Source of the DNA: an uncultured Planctomycetota bacterium
GTDB lineage: Bacteria > Planctomycetota > Phycisphaerae > Sedimentisphaerales > UBA12454
Assembly (NCBI GenBank): GCA_903847315.1
Contig: CAINDG010000048.1
Location: 1 to 64,000, forward strand
Length of the DNA: 64,000 bases
Reading direction: 5' to 3'
The notes below the pieces were generated by a model, which saw only the letters and a list, made by a program, of their open reading frames with translations, was not told where the DNA came from and made no database searches. The position numbers and the translations under genes are program-made. Shown here in pieces: positions 52,297 through 60,941 of the stretch (its first letter is position 1; every line of letters starts with the position of its first letter).

Positions 52297-54642
52297 ATGG
52301 AAGCGAAAAAAACCAAACGCCTGTTACTGAAAAGCAAAGCCACGATAGAATTTATAGTTTTAATTTTTGTCACGATGGTTTTATTTGCAACCATAAATCT
52401 TTTGGGGCTATTTGACAGATTTTATCAGTCTTTATCCGGAAAACACCGAACTTTTGATGAATTTCTGCTTGCCACAGCATTTCTCGCAGCGGCGTTAGCT
52501 GTTTATTCGCTCAGAAGGTGGCTTGAGGTACGAAAATCACACAAGGAATTGCAAAAACACAAACGTTACCTTGAAGCTCTTGATAAGGCTGCCGGCATAC
52601 TTTTGCATTCAATGTCAGAAATAAAATATGATGAATTTCTTGCCGCCTTAGGTCCTGCATCCGATGCTGACAGAGTACATATATTCTTAAAAGTCCCTGA
52701 TAAAAATCTCGGTATACCCTTAAGACGAAAAACGCAATGGTGCCGCAATGAAAAAATCCAGCCTGTGCCGAGCGAGTTGACAGAAAAACGCTTTTTCGGA
52801 AAAATTTTCCCAGAGTGGCAAAAGATTCTGTCAACCGGTGGACACATATGTCTCAGTACGAAAAACTTTCCGTCAGAACAGCTTGACTTCTGGGAATCAA
52901 TACAGGTAAAAGCATTGCTCATTGTTCCTGTACTAATAGATAACCAGTTAGGCGGTTTTATGAGTTTTGATAACTGCACGGAAATCCGCCAATGGACAGA
53001 ATCTGAAATCGAATTTCTCCACACAGCCGCAAATGACATGGCAAGTGCGATAAAACGGCTGGAAATCAAAAAAGAATTAAGGGACCAAAGAGATTTTGCG
53101 GAAAAACTAATCGAGACCGCTCAAACCGTTGTTCTGGTACTGGACACAGATGCGAATATTGTAATGTTTAATCCGTATTTCGAAAAATTATCAGGCTACC
53201 AGCTCGATGAGGTAAAGGGGAAAAACTGGTTTGATACTTTTCTGCCGGAACAAGATAGGGGAAAAATTAAAAAACTCTTTGCGACAGCTATAACCAATTC
53301 CTCTATAAAAGGCAATGTTAATCCCATTGTAACCAAAAACGGCCAGCTTCGATATATCGAATGGTTTGATAAAACACTAAAAGATTCAAATGGCAAGACA
53401 ACAGCGATTCTTTCTACCGGTCAGGATATCACCGACAGGCTCAAGGCCGAAGAAGAACTGAAAAACAGTGAAAACACATTCAAGAGTGTTGCTACCGCAG
53501 TGCCTGTCGGGTTAGGCTTTGCCTCTGACAGAAAAATACAATGGGTAAATGATTATCTCTTGCAGCTTCTCGGACGCCAAAAAGAAGAAGTTGTTGGAAG
53601 TGACAGTCGCATATTTTATGAGAACGATGAGGGATATAACCTCGTCGGCAATCAATATTACAGAGAATTAAAAGAAACTGGCAGGTCTGAATTAGAGGTT
53701 AACTGGCAACGCAAAGACGGCAAAGTCCTGAATATACTCCTCACGGGAGCGGCATTAGACAGGCAGGACGTGTCACGTGGAATTATTTTTGCCGCATTGG
53801 ATATCACAGAGCGCAAGCAGGCTGAAGAAGAACTGAAAAAAGCCCATCTTGAACTTGAACAAAGAGTCGTTCAGCGTACCGCAGCCCTGCAGCAGGCAAA
53901 CACTCAGCTTTTAAGGACAATTGAAGAAAGAGACCGTATCCAGAAAATCCTGCAGGAGACTGAAAAGCTGGCCACGGCAGGTAAACTGGCGGCACAAATC
54001 GCCCATGAAATCAACAACCCGATGGCGGGAATTAAAAATTCGTTTCTGCTTATAAAAGATGCCGTCCCATCAAATCATAAATACTTCGAATACGTCGGCA
54101 GAATCGAAAAGGAAATCGACCGGGTCTCGCAAATCGTAAAACAGATGTTCGACCTTTACAGGCCGGGTATGCGTGCGGCAGATAAATTTAGGGTTTGTGA
54201 GGTATTGAGAGATATCAGCGAGCTTTTAAAAATCGCCGGTCAGGAAAAACAGGTGCATATCGAAATCGATTGTCCGGATAACGTAACTGTAGTATTATCA
54301 GAAGCGCTTTTTAGACAGGTGATTTATAATATCCTTTTAAACGCCATACAGGCCTCTCCGCCTCAGGGCAAAGTTAAAATAATCGTCTTTATAGAAAATT
54401 CAAAACTTAACATACAAGTAAGTGATGAAGGAACCGGCATAGATGAAACAATCCGGGACAAAATCTTCGAGCCTTTCTTTACGACCGGCTCCGGCGGCCC
54501 AAAAAGCGGACTGGGACTGGGATTGGCTATAACAAAAGACATTGTTAATGCGATGGAAGGGAAAATATACTTTGAGAACCGTCAGCCTAAAGGAACTACA
54601 TTTAATATTTCAATACCTCTAACCAATGAACCAAAAACTTGA
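52297..54642 (+). CDS. membrane sensor histidine kinase (2 TM, GAF, 2 PAS, HisKA, HATPase_c)
   Basis: A 781-residue kinase. Two membrane helices (about 17-39 and 54-72) enclose a short outer loop. Next come a GAF domain (about 85-255), PAS 1 (about 265-385, VVLVLDTDANIVMFNPYFEK) and PAS 2 (about 390-510), a coiled coil, then HisKA with phospho-acceptor His570 in LAAQIAHEINNPMAG. The ATPase has the N box VIYNILLNAIQASPP, G1 VSDEGTGIDE, F box FEPFFTTGS and G2 GLGLGLAITKDIV. The outer loop is too small for a classic periplasmic sensor, so GAF/PAS probably sense a cytoplasmic signal. It overlaps the response regulator gene by 17 bases, so the two form a pair. Confidence 0.94.
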   Translation: MEAKKTKRLLLKSKATIEFIVLIFVTMVLFATINLLGLFDRFYQSLSGKHRTFDEFLLATAFLAAALAVYSLRRWLEVRKSHKELQKHKRYLEALDKAAGILLHSMSEIKYDEFLAALGPASDADRVHIFLKVPDKNLGIPLRRKTQWCRNEKIQPVPSELTEKRFFGKIFPEWQKILSTGGHICLSTKNFPSEQLDFWESIQVKALLIVPVLIDNQLGGFMSFDNCTEIRQWTESEIEFLHTAANDMASAIKRLEIKKELRDQRDFAEKLIETAQTVVLVLDTDANIVMFNPYFEKLSGYQLDEVKGKNWFDTFLPEQDRGKIKKLFATAITNSSIKGNVNPIVTKNGQLRYIEWFDKTLKDSNGKTTAILSTGQDITDRLKAEEELKNSENTFKSVATAVPVGLGFASDRKIQWVNDYLLQLLGRQKEEVVGSDSRIFYENDEGYNLVGNQYYRELKETGRSELEVNWQRKDGKVLNILLTGAALDRQDVSRGIIFAALDITERKQAEEELKKAHLELEQRVVQRTAALQQANTQLLRTIEERDRIQKILQETEKLATAGKLAAQIAHEINNPMAGIKNSFLLIKDAVPSNHKYFEYVGRIEKEIDRVSQIVKQMFDLYRPGMRAADKFRVCEVLRDISELLKIAGQEKQVHIEIDCPDNVTVVLSEALFRQVIYNILLNAIQASPPQGKVKIIVFIENSKLNIQVSDEGTGIDETIRDKIFEPFFTTGSGGPKSGLGLGLAITKDIVNAMEGKIYFENRQPKGTTFNISIPLTNEPKT

Positions 54643-55387
54643 TAATATATCCGGAAGTATTCTGCTCGCGGACGATGAACAAACTTTTCTTGCCGCAACA
54701 TCAGAACTGCTGCGGAATGAAGGCTTCCTCTGCGACTGCGCTGAAAATTCGCAGCAGGCACTCGAAAAACTTTCAAAGACATCTTACGATTTGCTAATCG
54801 CTGATATAAAAATGCCCGGCAACTCAAACCTTGAGCTTATTCAAAAGGTCGCATCTGAAAATCCAGCTATAAGCGTTATCCTCATAACAGGCTACCCTTC
54901 TCAGCAGACTGCCATAGCGGCTGTTCGGCTGCCTGTTGTCGCTTATATACTCAAGCCTCTCGATTTTTCAGAACTGCTGCAAAAAACCAAATCGGCCGTG
55001 AAACTCAGTATGCTTTATAAAACCGTATCCAGAACTAAAAATAATCTTCTAAACTGGATTGGCGAACTGGAAAACATCGAGCTTTCTCTCCAACAGGGTA
55101 AACATAATGCATTCGATGCCGCACTAAAAGGCTTTCTTGAAATTACCACCGCAAAAATCGATGAGACTTTCAATAATATCCGATTAGTTGCAAGCCTGAT
55201 TGACGACCTGAACCCCCAAACACAGGTCTGCCAGATTATGTACTGCCCAAAACTATCCGACCTTACCGACGGCATCCAGCAGGCTGTATCTTCTCTAAAA
55301 AAGAGCAGAGAACTGTTTAAATCCAAACAATTGGCCGAAATAAGAGCGAAACTGGAAAAACTACTTGAAAACATTCAAAAATACTAA
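54626..55387 (+). CDS. response regulator with an unrecognised C-terminal domain (copy 1)
   Basis: A 253-residue protein. The receiver domain (about 10-130) has acidic pocket ILLADDEQTF, phospho-acceptor Asp60 in LLIADIKMPGN, Thr in VILITGYPSQ and Lys in VAYILKPLDF. The remaining 120 residues or so are helical and are not a DNA-binding, GGDEF, HD-GYP or AAA domain that I know. They contain VCQIMYCPKLSDLTDGIQQ and SRELFKSKQLAEIRAKLEKL. The regulator at 57027 shares both phrases. It overlaps the kinase gene, which probably phosphorylates it. Confidence 0.9.
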   Translation: MNQKLDNISGSILLADDEQTFLAATSELLRNEGFLCDCAENSQQALEKLSKTSYDLLIADIKMPGNSNLELIQKVASENPAISVILITGYPSQQTAIAAVRLPVVAYILKPLDFSELLQKTKSAVKLSMLYKTVSRTKNNLLNWIGELENIELSLQQGKHNAFDAALKGFLEITTAKIDETFNNIRLVASLIDDLNPQTQVCQIMYCPKLSDLTDGIQQAVSSLKKSRELFKSKQLAEIRAKLEKLLENIQKY

Positions 55388-55560
55388 ACCTATTACCCAC
55401 TCATAACTCCTTCTTAACACTAAACTTAAATAGCCAACCCAAACTTTTACCCTTCGTGGAATCATTGAAACGCAAAGCATTATTTGATATAATATTGTAT
55501 TGAATTATTAATAATGTTCAAACAGGACAAGTGTCCGGGGACGAAGGAAAAGAACCGATA
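55388..55560 (+). other. gap between response regulator and permease genes
   Basis: No terminator with a clear stem is seen. TTGATATAATATTGTATTGAATTATTAATAATG, around 55480-55515, is A/T-rich and could hold a promoter (TATAAT at about 55485-55490), so the permease may be transcribed separately. Confidence 0.35.
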
Positions 55561-56931
55561 ATGCACTCGTTATATCATATGCTGCAAATAGCGCTGCGTG
55601 CGTTGCGTCGTCACATAATGCGCTCAATCCTGACTTGTTTGGGAATCGTCATAGGCGTCGCGGCCGTCATCGCGGTAATTGAGATTGGCCAGGGAACATC
55701 CTACGAGATACAGAAAACAATTGCGTCGGTTGGCGCCTCTGTTCTGCAGATTGACCCCAGCGCTACCGTCAAAGCCGGCGTCAGCACCGGCAGAGGCGGC
55801 AAGGTTACCCTCACACCTGCCGACTGCGAAGTTATGCTCAGCGAGTGTTCCGCGATTCGCTATGCCGCTCCCAGCGTTGACTGCCACGCACAAATCGCCT
55901 ATGGCAATCGCAACTGGTCTCCAAGGACCGTACTGGGCACAACACCCGCGTTTCTCGAAATTCGTGACTGGGCAAATTTGACAGAGGGCCAGCCCTTTAC
56001 AGATAACGATGTAATCAGCGGCGCCCGTGTGTGCCTTATCGGCCAGACAATCGTACGAGAACTTTTCCAGGGCGCCTCGCCTATCGGCAAAGAAATTCGC
56101 GTCAAAAATATTCAGATGAAAGTCATCGGCGTTCTCAGCCCAAAGGGTGTTAATATGATGGGCAGAGACCAGGACGATTATGTCATTACGCCGTGGACAA
56201 CGGCAAAGTTCCGGCTTTCAGGTTTAAGACAGGCCGAGCCCACCAGCACATCTTCGTCGTCTGACTCACAGGTTAACAGTCTCAATCGCCTTTACCCCAA
56301 CCAGCAGATGCAGTTTTATCCACAGCAGTCCGCTGCGCAAATGGCCGATTATCCCCAGATGGCACGGTTCTGCGACCTCGACGACATCTTTGTATCCGCC
56401 AACTCGCCGCAGGAAAAAACGCTGGCCATTCGTGAAATCACCAGTCTTCTTCGCCAGCGGCACCACCTTTTGGACGGCGAACCTGACGATTTCAGAATCC
56501 GCGACTTAGGCGAAATCTCCAAGACTCTCGCCTCGACACAAATACTGATGACACATCTGCTGCTTTGCGTGGCGCTCATCTCGCTTCTGGTCGGCGGAGT
56601 CGGTATTATGAACATTATGCTGGCTTCGGTAACAGAGCGGACAAGGGAAATCGGCGTAAGAATGGCTGTGGGCGCACGTTCCAAAGACATCCTTCGTCAA
56701 TTCCTGATTGAAGCGACGATTCTTAGCCTTCTCGGCGGCTGCGCAGGCATCCTGCTGGGCCACGGCGCTTCGCTGGCTGTCACATTTTTTCTGAGATGGA
56801 AAACTATGCCGTCTCTGCCTGCTGTAATCGCAGCATTTACTGTCTCGGTAAGCGTAGGGCTCATTTTCGGTTTTTATCCGGCATGGAAAGCTTCACGAAT
56901 GGACCCGATTGGGGCTTTGCATTACGAGTAG
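55561..56931 (+). CDS. MacB/FtsX-type ABC transporter permease without a linked ATPase
   Basis: A 456-residue inner membrane protein. One N-terminal helix ([20 protein letters not shown]) is followed by a periplasmic MacB core domain of about 270 residues and a C-terminal FtsX block of three helices ([20 protein letters not shown], then [17 protein letters not shown]). It ends [17 protein letters not shown], the conserved family end. A Ser-rich stretch ([10 protein letters not shown]) interrupts the core near residue 225. I chose the ATG at 55561 over the upstream GTG at 55531. Partner ATPase and MacA-like adaptor genes are absent on both sides; response regulator genes flank it. It could work with a distant ATPase in efflux or in signalling, as BceB-type permeases do. 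Confidence 0.9.
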   Translation: MHSLYHMLQIALRALRRHIMRSILTCLGIVIGVAAVIAVIEIGQGTSYEIQKTIASVGASVLQIDPSATVKAGVSTGRGGKVTLTPADCEVMLSECSAIRYAAPSVDCHAQIAYGNRNWSPRTVLGTTPAFLEIRDWANLTEGQPFTDNDVISGARVCLIGQTIVRELFQGASPIGKEIRVKNIQMKVIGVLSPKGVNMMGRDQDDYVITPWTTAKFRLSGLRQAEPTSTSSSSDSQVNSLNRLYPNQQMQFYPQQSAAQMADYPQMARFCDLDDIFVSANSPQEKTLAIREITSLLRQRHHLLDGEPDDFRIRDLGEISKTLASTQILMTHLLLCVALISLLVGGVGIMNIMLASVTERTREIGVRMAVGARSKDILRQFLIEATILSLLGGCAGILLGHGASLAVTFFLRWKTMPSLPAVIAAFTVSVSVGLIFGFYPAWKASRMDPIGALHYE

Positions 56932-57026
56932 TGCCAGGACCAAACACTGTAAAGTTATCTTGAAATTATCGTAATGCCGGTATAAAATATCATTCCGACA
57001 GTTAAACCTCCGAAAGGATGTTGTTT

Positions 57027-57773
57027 ATGACAGAACCCGGAAGAATTTTACTTGCTGATGATGAGCAGACTTTCTGCGACTCCACCGGCGAACTGCTTCG
57101 GCGGGAAGGCTACCAGTGCGACTGTGTTCCGGATGCTCACGCCGCCATAGAAAAATTAAAAGAAAACTCCTATGACCTGCTAATCGCTGATATAAAAATG
57201 CCCGGCAATCCGGACCTCGAACTGATTAAAGAACTAACAAGATTGGCAAAAGGCGTCCCCGCCATACTCGTAACTGCCTATCCATCACAAAAATCGGCTA
57301 TCGAAGCCATTCAACTGCCGGTCGCGGCATATATGGTAAAACCAATAGATTTTGAAGAACTGAAGAAAAATGTCGCTGAGGCAATTAAACAAAAAAATCT
57401 CTTTCAGGCTGTCTCAGACACAAAACAAAGACTGCGACAGTGGCAGACTCAAATGCAGGATATAGAAGAAATCCTGAAGAAAAGAAATCAAAAAACATTC
57501 TCCGCATCCGTCAGGGGCTTTCTCGACCTTACCTTAGGCAATATAAGCGCGGCATTTACGGATGTAAAAAATCTTACCGGGATACTGACAGACGGCCAAA
57601 AAGAATCGGCAGTCTGTAACCTTCTGAACTGCCCAAAACTTAGTGAACTTACGGAAGGCCTGGCTGAAACAATCAAAATACTCGAAGTAACAAAAAGCTC
57701 CTTCAAGTCAAAAGAACTGGGTGAGTTAAGAATAAGACTGGAACAACTGATGAAAAAGGTAAAAAAAGCTTAA
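57027..57773 (+). CDS. response regulator with an unrecognised C-terminal domain (copy 2)
   Basis: A 248-residue paralogue of the regulator at 54626. Receiver: ILLADDEQTF, Asp55 in LLIADIKMPGN, PAILVTAYPSQ and VAAYMVKPIDF. The C-terminal domain repeats the pattern VCNLLNCPKLSELTEGLAE and TKSSFKSKELGELRIRLEQL. I chose the ATG at 57027 with AAAGGA 8 bases upstream rather than the ATG at 57018 within that ribosome-binding site. No second kinase gene is adjacent, so one kinase may serve both regulators. Confidence 0.9.
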   Translation: MTEPGRILLADDEQTFCDSTGELLRREGYQCDCVPDAHAAIEKLKENSYDLLIADIKMPGNPDLELIKELTRLAKGVPAILVTAYPSQKSAIEAIQLPVAAYMVKPIDFEELKKNVAEAIKQKNLFQAVSDTKQRLRQWQTQMQDIEEILKKRNQKTFSASVRGFLDLTLGNISAAFTDVKNLTGILTDGQKESAVCNLLNCPKLSELTEGLAETIKILEVTKSSFKSKELGELRIRLEQLMKKVKKA

Positions 57774-57907
57774 GTCCAGTTTTTATCAGCACTTATAAAT
57801 ACTATTCAGCGGGTTTATCTCCGTAAAATAGTATTGCAGATTTTGCCATAAAAAACAGGTATAATCTTCTTCTGCGTCTTTACGAAAAAGATATAACAGA
57901 GAGAAAA
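57774..57907 (+). promoter_or_regulatory. candidate promoter region of the SIS protein gene
   Basis: A TATAAT lies at 57860-57865, about 43 bases before the ATG. A TTGCAG at 57834-57839 gives an over-long 20-base spacer. A 9-bp inverted repeat AATACTATT/AATAGTATT (57798-57835) lies just upstream and could be an operator. Confidence 0.4.
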
Positions 57908-58924
57908 ATGAATACGGATAATAGATACTCGCGATTCGCTCTTGTCGGAGAAATGATGCAGACGCCAAACATTCTGAGGAATTTTGAACTTAAAAACTGC
58001 GAAAAAGCCATTGATGCAATCAAGCAAAAGGGAAAACTATTTTTAACCGGCGAAGGTTCAAGCAGAATTTTCCCGGCCAAAAACGCGATGTACTGCGCAA
58101 GAAGAGCCGGTATCAATCTTAATCTCGCGACGGAAGGCGGCATGCAGGCGTGCTGTTATGACCTTTCGGATTTTGTCGTTTTCGGCACATCCAACAGCGG
58201 ACAAACAAAAGAAGTTATCCGCCTGTTCGAGAGACTTAATAATGTCAATCACAAAAATCTCTTTGCGCTTACCGCAAATAAAAATACCAAACTCGAATCG
58301 CTGGCGAAGCAGACCTTTATTTTAAGCTGCGGAAAAGAGCAGGCTGTGGCCGCCACAAAAAGCGTCGCGGAACAAACACTCTTTTATCAGTCGCTGCTGT
58401 CGGCAATCGCAGGGAAATCTCTTGCTAAAAAACTACCGCAGCTTGCCGATGCTTTCGGCGCTACTTTGACAATGCCGATAGATGAAAAAATCACAAACGC
58501 AATAGCATCCGCTGGAACGATTTATTTTGCCGGCAAAAATGATGGGGTCGCGGAGGAATTAACGTTAAAAGCAAGCGAAATTCTCCGCAATAAAAGCGAT
58601 TACCTGGAAGGCACGTATGCCGTTCATGGTGTGGAAGAGGCAATGAACAAAGACGATGTTGTCATTCTAATTGATCCGTTCAAAAGCGAACTGGAAAAGA
58701 TAAAACAGACGCTTGTTGATGGAGTCGGGTTAAAGGTTTTTGCCGTTAGCGACGAACAAACCATTTTTCCCACTATTATAGTGCCGGATATCGGTGAACT
58801 CGACAATTATATATATCTTGCCGCGGGTTGGAATATTCTCGTTGAGACAGGCATTAATCTCAGCATTGATATTGACAAGCCCCTGCGGGCAAGAAAAGTC
58901 GGCAACGAATATCTCGATGGTTAA
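57908..58924 (+). CDS. double-SIS-domain sugar-phosphate isomerase/deaminase-like protein
   Basis: A 338-residue protein resembling the isomerase half of GlmS without the glutaminase domain. SIS domain 1 has LFLTGEGSSRIFPAKNAM and VFGTSNSGQTKEVIRLF (the SxSGxTxE phosphosugar motif). TKSVAEQTLFYQSLL follows. SIS domain 2 has IYFAGKNDGVAEELTLKASE and a VHGVEEAMN segment similar to the GlmS active-site His/Glu region. It may isomerise or deaminate an amino-sugar phosphate (AgaS/FrlB-like); the substrate is unknown. It stands alone and converges on metX. Confidence 0.85.
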   Translation: MNTDNRYSRFALVGEMMQTPNILRNFELKNCEKAIDAIKQKGKLFLTGEGSSRIFPAKNAMYCARRAGINLNLATEGGMQACCYDLSDFVVFGTSNSGQTKEVIRLFERLNNVNHKNLFALTANKNTKLESLAKQTFILSCGKEQAVAATKSVAEQTLFYQSLLSAIAGKSLAKKLPQLADAFGATLTMPIDEKITNAIASAGTIYFAGKNDGVAEELTLKASEILRNKSDYLEGTYAVHGVEEAMNKDDVVILIDPFKSELEKIKQTLVDGVGLKVFAVSDEQTIFPTIIVPDIGELDNYIYLAAGWNILVETGINLSIDIDKPLRARKVGNEYLDG

Positions 58925-58930
58925 ACCTTT

Positions 58931-60697
58931 TTATTTTCGGCTTGTCAGATAAATCGCCTGCTCGGCGAAGAGGTTCGGAGCGAATTTTACCGGACTTCGG
59001 CGATTACCGATAAGGGGAATCTTTGCTTCCACTTTTGCGCCAATTTCGTCGCAGAACTTCTCAAAATCCTTGAGCGATATAACATGGATATTCGGCGTGT
59101 CGTACCATTCGAAAGGCAGTTGTTTTGTGCGAGGAGCCTGGCCGCCGAAGAACAGACCTGCCCTGCACCGCCAGTACGCAAAATTTGGGAAACTAACGAT
59201 AACCTTTGACGCAACCCTTAAAAGCTCGGCAAAAACCAGATGCGGATTCTTGAGGGTCTGCAAGGTCTGCGAAAGTACGGCATAATCAAAACTGCCGTCC
59301 GGATAATGTTTAAGGCCTCGCTCGATATCCCTGTGAATAATATCAAGGCCGTTGTTTACGCACTTCAAAACCAGCTCCTGGTCAACCTCGATGCCCTCAG
59401 CGATAATATTTTTGTCGTACTGGAGATTTAAAAGCAATTGTCCGTCGCCGCATCCGACATCAAGTACCCTGCTGTTTCGCTCGATGAGCGATTCGATAAG
59501 TTCATAATCAACACGAAGTCTTATCGCCCTGTCAATACCCTTTATGCTCGAAACCGCAGCGGGCCTGTCAAATTTAGGTTTTTCAATAGTTGTCGAAAGA
59601 AATCCGCTAATCAGGCTGCCGAGAGTTTCGGGTTCGAGCAAAAAAGCATCGTGGCCGTAAGGCGAAAAAATATTGCAGTAGCTGACGGGTTTTCTCTGTG
59701 CGACAAGGGCGTTTACCATTTCTTCGGACTGAGCGGGCGTAAAGAGCCAGTCGCTTGTGAAGCTGACTATCAGAAATCTTGATTTTGCTTTGGCAAATGC
59801 CTCCCGCAGAGAGCCGAAATCCCTTTCCATATCGAAATAATCCATAGCCTTTGTTATATACAGGTAGCAATTGGCGTCGAAACGGTCGACAAAGCTTTGA
59901 CCCTGATAGTCAAGATATGTCTCAACGGAAAATTCAGAATTAAAATCATAACTGTATTTTTCCGCGCTCCTGAGCTCTCTGCCGAATTTTTCTCTCATAC
60001 TTTCTTTTGAAAGATATGTTATATGGCCTATCATTCTGGCGGTAGCAAGCCCTTTCTTCGGCACTCTGCCGGCTTCCATATCCGCTAAGATAGCGTTTCT
60101 TCCGACCGCGTCAAATGCGATTGCCTGCGGGCCGAGTCTTGAAGTTGCGGCTATTACTGTCGCAGATTTAATAAAATCCGGATATTCAATCGCCCACTGC
60201 AAAACCTGCATTCCGCCCATTGAGCCACCGATGACATTTAAAAGCTGTTTTATGCCGAGCTTATCGAGCAGTAATTTCTGAACCTTTACCATATCCGCTA
60301 TGGTTATCATCGGAAAGTCAAGATTGTAAGGTTTTCCAGTTTGCGGATTGATGCTCGACGGGCCTGTTGTGCCGCTGCAGCTTCCCAGAAAATTGGAGCA
60401 TATAACAAAATATTTGTTTGTATCAATCGCCTTGCCGGGCCCTATCATTATATTCCACCAGCCGGGCTTTTCATCGTCGCTGTTGTTGAAACCGGCTGCG
60501 TGGGCGCTAAGGCTGAGGGCGTGGCAGATAAGCACAACGTTATCGCCTGCCGGATTCAATTTGCCATAAGTTTCATAAGCCACATCTATCGGGCCGAGGG
60601 TCTTTCCGCTGACCAATTGCAAAGGCTTGTCGGGGCTGACAACCCTTATGGTCTTAGTCTCTACTACGCCTACCGAATTTGTCTTATCTTCTGCCAT
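58931..60697 (-). CDS. metX: homoserine O-acetyltransferase fused to MetW
   Basis: A 588-residue fusion. Residues about 15-375 are a MetX-type alpha/beta-hydrolase: VLICHALSLSAHAAG, the nucleophile Ser in NVIGGSMGGMQVLQW, Asp in FTSDWLFTP and His in YGHDAFLLE. It acylates homoserine for methionine synthesis. Residues about 390-588 are MetW, a class I methyltransferase-fold partner with SAM-site-like RVLDVGCGDGQLLL and DYAVLSQTLQTL. In proteobacteria metX and metW are separate adjacent genes and MetW is reported to activate MetX. No SAM-II riboswitch is recognisable upstream. Confidence 0.93.
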   Translation of the reverse strand: MAEDKTNSVGVVETKTIRVVSPDKPLQLVSGKTLGPIDVAYETYGKLNPAGDNVVLICHALSLSAHAAGFNNSDDEKPGWWNIMIGPGKAIDTNKYFVICSNFLGSCSGTTGPSSINPQTGKPYNLDFPMITIADMVKVQKLLLDKLGIKQLLNVIGGSMGGMQVLQWAIEYPDFIKSATVIAATSRLGPQAIAFDAVGRNAILADMEAGRVPKKGLATARMIGHITYLSKESMREKFGRELRSAEKYSYDFNSEFSVETYLDYQGQSFVDRFDANCYLYITKAMDYFDMERDFGSLREAFAKAKSRFLIVSFTSDWLFTPAQSEEMVNALVAQRKPVSYCNIFSPYGHDAFLLEPETLGSLISGFLSTTIEKPKFDRPAAVSSIKGIDRAIRLRVDYELIESLIERNSRVLDVGCGDGQLLLNLQYDKNIIAEGIEVDQELVLKCVNNGLDIIHRDIERGLKHYPDGSFDYAVLSQTLQTLKNPHLVFAELLRVASKVIVSFPNFAYWRCRAGLFFGGQAPRTKQLPFEWYDTPNIHVISLKDFEKFCDEIGAKVEAKIPLIGNRRSPVKFAPNLFAEQAIYLTSRK

Positions 60698-60941
60698 ATA
60701 ACCGCATCCGGGTACCTTTTTACCCTGTGTTCACGATAACTCACAAATTATTGCGAAAATTCCTTATTCGCTATCAACGACTAATTATATACCGGCTTTT
60801 TTTGGTATGCAATTCTTCTTTTTTGCCTTCTTTCTTCGGCTTTTTTCATAGACACCCGCAAGCGAGAATAATATACTGTCTGTTTTAACTTCAAACGAGA
60901 AAACATACAGGGGAATTTTTAAAATAGCTGTGAGGTAAGAT
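60698..60941. other. divergent intergenic region between metX and hoxF
   Basis: About 244 bases with pyrimidine-rich tracts (60793-60848). A TATACT at about 60877 lacks a -35 at normal spacing. A GGGTA/TACCC mini-hairpin lies at about 60714. Promoters for both genes should be here. Confidence 0.4.

Noticed and set aside
52133-52330. A 65-codon frame before the histidine kinase
   Set aside because: It runs out of frame into the kinase gene, and its start lacks a ribosome-binding site.
60698-60800. Possible SAM riboswitch ahead of metX
   Set aside because: I looked for SAM-I and SAM-II core patterns on the minus strand and found only a 5-bp mini-hairpin, without the conserved pseudoknot sequences.
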